Origin: Micromonospora sp. HM5-17
GTDB lineage: Bacteria > Actinomycetota > Actinomycetes > Mycobacteriales > Micromonosporaceae
Reading direction: 5' to 3'
Length of the DNA: 64,000 nt
Assembly (NCBI RefSeq): GCF_003762835.1
Contig: NZ_RJWA01000003.1
Coordinates: forward strand, 744,001-808,000
Below, one piece after another: positions 61,273 through 64,000 of the stretch. The notes under the pieces were generated by a model. The model saw only the letters and a program-made list of their open reading frames with translations, was not told the origin of the DNA and searched no databases. A program made the translations under genes and the position numbers. The first letter of the stretch is position 1. Every line of letters begins with the position of its first letter.

Positions 61273-61830
61273 GTCGCCGCTGGTCTCCCGCGGGCTCGGC
61301 GGCGCCGACGGAGGTGCGCGGGCGAGGGACGGGTGTGCCCGCGGCAGGCCCGGCGGCTGCGGCGGGCAGTGCCGCGGCAACCATGGCCAGCGGACCGGGC
61401 TGTGGCTTCTCGGCCGTCTCTTCCGCGCCCTCGTTCGCCGCCGGCTGGCCTCGGCGCTGCCGTACCAGCCCAACCGCGGTGGGGGTGGTCGCTCGCCGCC
61501 GTGGACCGAGCACGCGCATCATCGGCTTTTCGACGAACCGGAACAGGAGCGCTGCGGCGAGCAGACTGAGCAGGAGGAAACCGATCACGACGACAGGCCC
61601 CCGCCATCCGGTGAACCCGCCGGGATGATCGGCGAAGCGCAGCACCGTCTTGATCAGGAAGACGTGTAACAGATAGAACGCGAAGGAGACCTCGCCGAGC
61701 CAGATCATCGGTCGGGACCGTAGCGGTGAGCGTCGGCCCTCGATGTCGGCCTTCGCCGCACTGGTGATGACCAGGATGTAGCCGACGGGGAGCATCGTGG
61801 CCCAGAGCTCGGCGCTGCTGGTTACGTGGC
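61240..61830 (-). pseudogene. Acyltransferase-3 (OafA-type) C-terminal relic
   Basis: On the minus strand from about 61830, SSAELWATMLPVGYILVITSAAK, then SRPMIWLGEVSFAFYLLHVFLIKTVLRFADHPGG and VVVIGFLLLSLLAAALLFRFVEKPMMRVLG are the last membrane helices of an acyltransferase-3 protein. The first two thirds, with the catalytic His, are missing, and there is no start codon at the junction. The frame stays open into the antisense of ssb, but that part is not coding. The gene is therefore truncated. Confidence 0.6.
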
Positions 61831-61933
61831 CGGGTGGTCCGCCTCCCGTGGGACGCCGCCAACCGCCGAGGGTCCCGGACTGACCGCAGCGAGGGCCGGC
61901 TGACCCGCTGCGGCTAGGCTTCTGGCCCGGGAG

Positions 61934-63166
61934 GTGGCCACATGCGCACCACGTTCGGTGGCGGTGCCCGGTGATCCGCTGGGCCACGGTGCACCGGTGA
62001 TCCGGCCGTTTGCGGACGGTCGGCGAGGTAGGGGCCGGTCGACGGCCCGCCACGGCGGCCCGTCAGCCCGCCATAGCGGGATCCGGGTTCCTCGGCGCAA
62101 GGCGCGACTGGCGTGGCTGGGCGACAGCGGCGCCAACGCGGCCGGGCTGGTGTTGGGCTACGCCCTCGACACGCTGATCGGTGACCCGCGCCGAGGCCAT
62201 CCGGTCGCCGGATTCGGCACCCTGGCGACCGCGCTGGAGCGCCGGCTCTACCGGCCCCGTCGATCGACCGGTGCCGGATACACGGCGATAGCGGTGGGAG
62301 TCCCCGTGCTGCTCGGCGGTGCCGCCGCGATCGCGACCCGCCACCGGCCCCTGGCCCGAATGGCGCTGGTCGCCGCCGGCACCTGGGCGGTGCTCGGCGG
62401 GCGGACCCTGCGGCGGGAGGCGGCGGTGATGAGCCGCGCGTTGGGGACCGGCGACCTACCAGCGGCACGCCGGCGGCTCAACCACCTCTGCGGCCGGGAC
62501 CCCGCCGGGCTGGACGAGACCGAACTCGCCCGCGCCACCGTCGAGTCGGTCGCCGAGAACACCTCCGACGCGGTGGTCGCGCCGTTGCTCTGGGGAGCAC
62601 TGGCCGGCCTGCCGGGGCTGCTCGGCTACCGCGCCGCGAACACCCTGGACGCGATGGTGGGGCACCGCTCGCCCCGGTACGCCCGCTTCGGCACCGCCGC
62701 CGCCCGCCTGGACGACCTGCTCAACCTGCTGCCATCCCGACTGACCGGGCTGCTCACCGTCGCCGCCGCGCCGCTGGTCCGGGGCGACCGGGCCCATGCC
62801 TGGCGGATCTGGCGGCGGGACCGGCGGGACCATCCCAGCCCCAACGCCGGTCAGTGCGAGGCGGCGATGGCCGGTGCGCTCGGCATCCGGCTGGGCGGAC
62901 GCAACGTCTACTTCGGACGCACAGAGGTGCGCCCGTTCCTCGGTGACGGCCCACGACCCGACGCCCGGCACATCGACCGCGCGGCACGGCTCTCGACCGC
63001 GGTCGGGTGTGCGGCGCTCGGCATCGCGGCGACGTACGCGGCGACCGGCCGGCCCCGGCGTGCCGCCGCCCGCTGGCTCGTCGACCGAATCAGGGCGCGT
63101 CGAGGGCGGTGGCGGCCACCGGTGCCGAAGGCGGGAGACGGTAGCCAGCTGACGGGGGCCAGGTGA
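61934..63166 (+). CDS. cobD: Adenosylcobinamide-phosphate synthase
   Basis: Joins aminopropanol (phosphate) to adenosylcobyric acid in cobalamin synthesis; an integral membrane protein. CobD/CbiB signatures: [84 protein letters not shown] and [23 protein letters not shown]. The family core begins about 65 residues into this frame. The start at GTG 61934 is uncertain; GTG 61997 gives a more usual length. GTGA overlap couples it to cobQ. Confidence 0.88.
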   Translation: MATCAPRSVAVPGDPLGHGAPVIRPFADGRRGRGRSTARHGGPSARHSGIRVPRRKARLAWLGDSGANAAGLVLGYALDTLIGDPRRGHPVAGFGTLATALERRLYRPRRSTGAGYTAIAVGVPVLLGGAAAIATRHRPLARMALVAAGTWAVLGGRTLRREAAVMSRALGTGDLPAARRRLNHLCGRDPAGLDETELARATVESVAENTSDAVVAPLLWGALAGLPGLLGYRAANTLDAMVGHRSPRYARFGTAAARLDDLLNLLPSRLTGLLTVAAAPLVRGDRAHAWRIWRRDRRDHPSPNAGQCEAAMAGALGIRLGGRNVYFGRTEVRPFLGDGPRPDARHIDRAARLSTAVGCAALGIAATYAATGRPRRAAARWLVDRIRARRGRWRPPVPKAGDGSQLTGAR

Positions 63167-64000
63167 GCGGCGGACTGCTGGTGGCGGGGACCACCTCCGA
63201 CGCCGGCAAGAGCGTGGTGACCGCCGGCATCTGCCGCTGGCTACGCCGGCAGGGCGTCGCGGTGGCGCCCTTCAAGGCACAGAACATGTCCAACAACTCG
63301 GCCGTGGTGATCGGCCCGGATGGTCGGGGCGGCGAGATCGGGCGGGCCCAGGCGATGCAGGCCGCCGCCTGCGGGGTCGCGCCCGACCTCCGGTTCAACC
63401 CGGTTCTGCTCAAGCCGGGTAGCGACCGGTCGAGCCAGGTCGTCCTCCTCGGCGAGGCGGTCGGCACGGTCACCGCCGGGAACTTCCGTACCCTTCGGCC
63501 CCGGCTCGCCGAGGCCGCCTTCGCGGCCCTGGCCGAGCTGCGTGCCGAGTACGACGTGGTGATCTGCGAGGGCGCCGGTAGCCCCGCCGAGATCAACCTG
63601 CGGGACGGCGACTACGTCAACCTGGGGCTCGCCCGGCACGCGCGGCTGCCGGCGATCGTGGTCGGCGACATCGACCGGGGCGGCGTCTTCGCCTCGATGT
63701 TCGGGACGCTGGCGTTGCTGGACGCCGCCGACCAGGCGCTCGTCGCCGGGTTCGTCATCAACAAGTTCCGGGGCGACCTCGACCTGCTCCGTCCCGGCCT
63801 GGACATGCTGACCCGGCTCACCGGACGGCCGACGTACGGCGTGCTGCCGTGGCACGTCGACCTGTGGCTGGACGCCGAGGACTCGCTCGCCTACGGTCGG
63901 GTGCTCGGCCGGCCGGATCCGCCGAAGGGCGACGAATGGCTCGACGTGGCGGTGGTGCGGCTGCCCCGGATCTCCAACGCCACCGACGTCGAGGCGCTCG
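63163..64000 (+). CDS. cobQ: Cobyric acid synthase (partial, cut by window edge)
   Basis: The first 279 codons are present; the C-terminal glutamine-amidotransferase domain is beyond the edge. The N-terminal ATP-binding domain is clear: [19 protein letters not shown] (P-loop), [79 protein letters not shown] and FVINKFRGD. It amidates four carboxylates of adenosylcobyrinic acid diamide. GTG 63163 overlaps the cobD stop (GTGA). Confidence 0.92.
   Translation, partial: MSGGLLVAGTTSDAGKSVVTAGICRWLRRQGVAVAPFKAQNMSNNSAVVIGPDGRGGEIGRAQAMQAAACGVAPDLRFNPVLLKPGSDRSSQVVLLGEAVGTVTAGNFRTLRPRLAEAAFAALAELRAEYDVVICEGAGSPAEINLRDGDYVNLGLARHARLPAIVVGDIDRGGVFASMFGTLALLDAADQALVAGFVINKFRGDLDLLRPGLDMLTRLTGRPTYGVLPWHVDLWLDAEDSLAYGRVLGRPDPPKGDEWLDVAVVRLPRISNATDVEAL

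Noticed and set aside
61850-61990. Cobalamin riboswitch before cobD
   Set aside because: No B12-box-like sequence or matching fold was seen in the short region upstream of cobD.

Overview
The window reads as chromosomal DNA of a high-GC actinomycete, most probably a Micromonosporaceae member (Micromonospora or a close relative). The signs are very GC-rich codon use, frequent GTG starts, many probably leaderless promoters, and families common in that group (GPGG small membrane protein, DUF6158, DUF6232, DUF3817, amphi-Trp, PadR with HAAS). No rRNA, CRISPR array, insertion sequence or prophage was seen. One tRNA (Arg-TCT) is present.

Layout. 1-1250: edge of an ESX (type VII secretion)-associated cluster, with a WXG100-like protein, a YbaB-like protein that appears frameshifted, and a cut-off third gene. 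1395-3700: a decayed ABC exporter ATPase and an MFS transporter. 3791-10350: an alpha-glucoside uptake and hydrolysis locus (binding protein, two permeases, LacI regulator, GH13 alpha-glucosidase) with a perfect LacI-type operator and two strong intercistronic hairpins. 10417-18415: an HD phosphohydrolase, an M23 endopeptidase, a metallophosphoesterase group, a thymidylate-kinase-like protein, an SDR, and a MurNAc-6-P module (RpiR-type regulator plus murQ). 19022-31359: a group 2 sigma factor, an overlapping alr-ddl pair, an NlpC/P60 hydrolase, several small membrane or DUF proteins, and a bifunctional PASTA penicillin-binding protein. Peptidoglycan making and recycling is thus a theme of the left half.

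31590-37863: a type I DAHP synthase behind a previously unannotated attenuator (a leaderless 19-codon leader with Tyr, Trp and Phe codons, then an intrinsic terminator), a metalloprotease relic, an M16 peptidase pair, asd and a PPOX protein. 38049-43569: a CBS protein, then a tandemly duplicated two-gene cassette (SCP2-like protein plus glycogen-debranching-type glycosidase) in which copy two has a GRD-to-GRH change. 44665-50613: PadR / HAAS-ABC ATPase / permease, coiled-coil and stress-type proteins, a hemerythrin and a small HTH protein under a near-ideal promoter-operator. 50824-55495: a secreted CBM2 esterase, DUF3224/AraC, GNAT and a nitrilase-family protein. 55534-59062: two MarR regulators, a FAD monooxygenase and an NmrA-like protein linked by three AT-rich operators built on TTTAG/CTAAA half-sites. 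59112-64000: tRNA-Arg, a DUF1444 protein, an SSB gene preceded by DnaA-box-like sites, an acyltransferase relic, and the start of a cobalamin cluster (cobD, cobQ).

Cross-cutting signal: at least 15 start codons have a TANNNT hexamer beginning 12-13 nt upstream, the signature of leaderless transcripts. This fixes several start codons.
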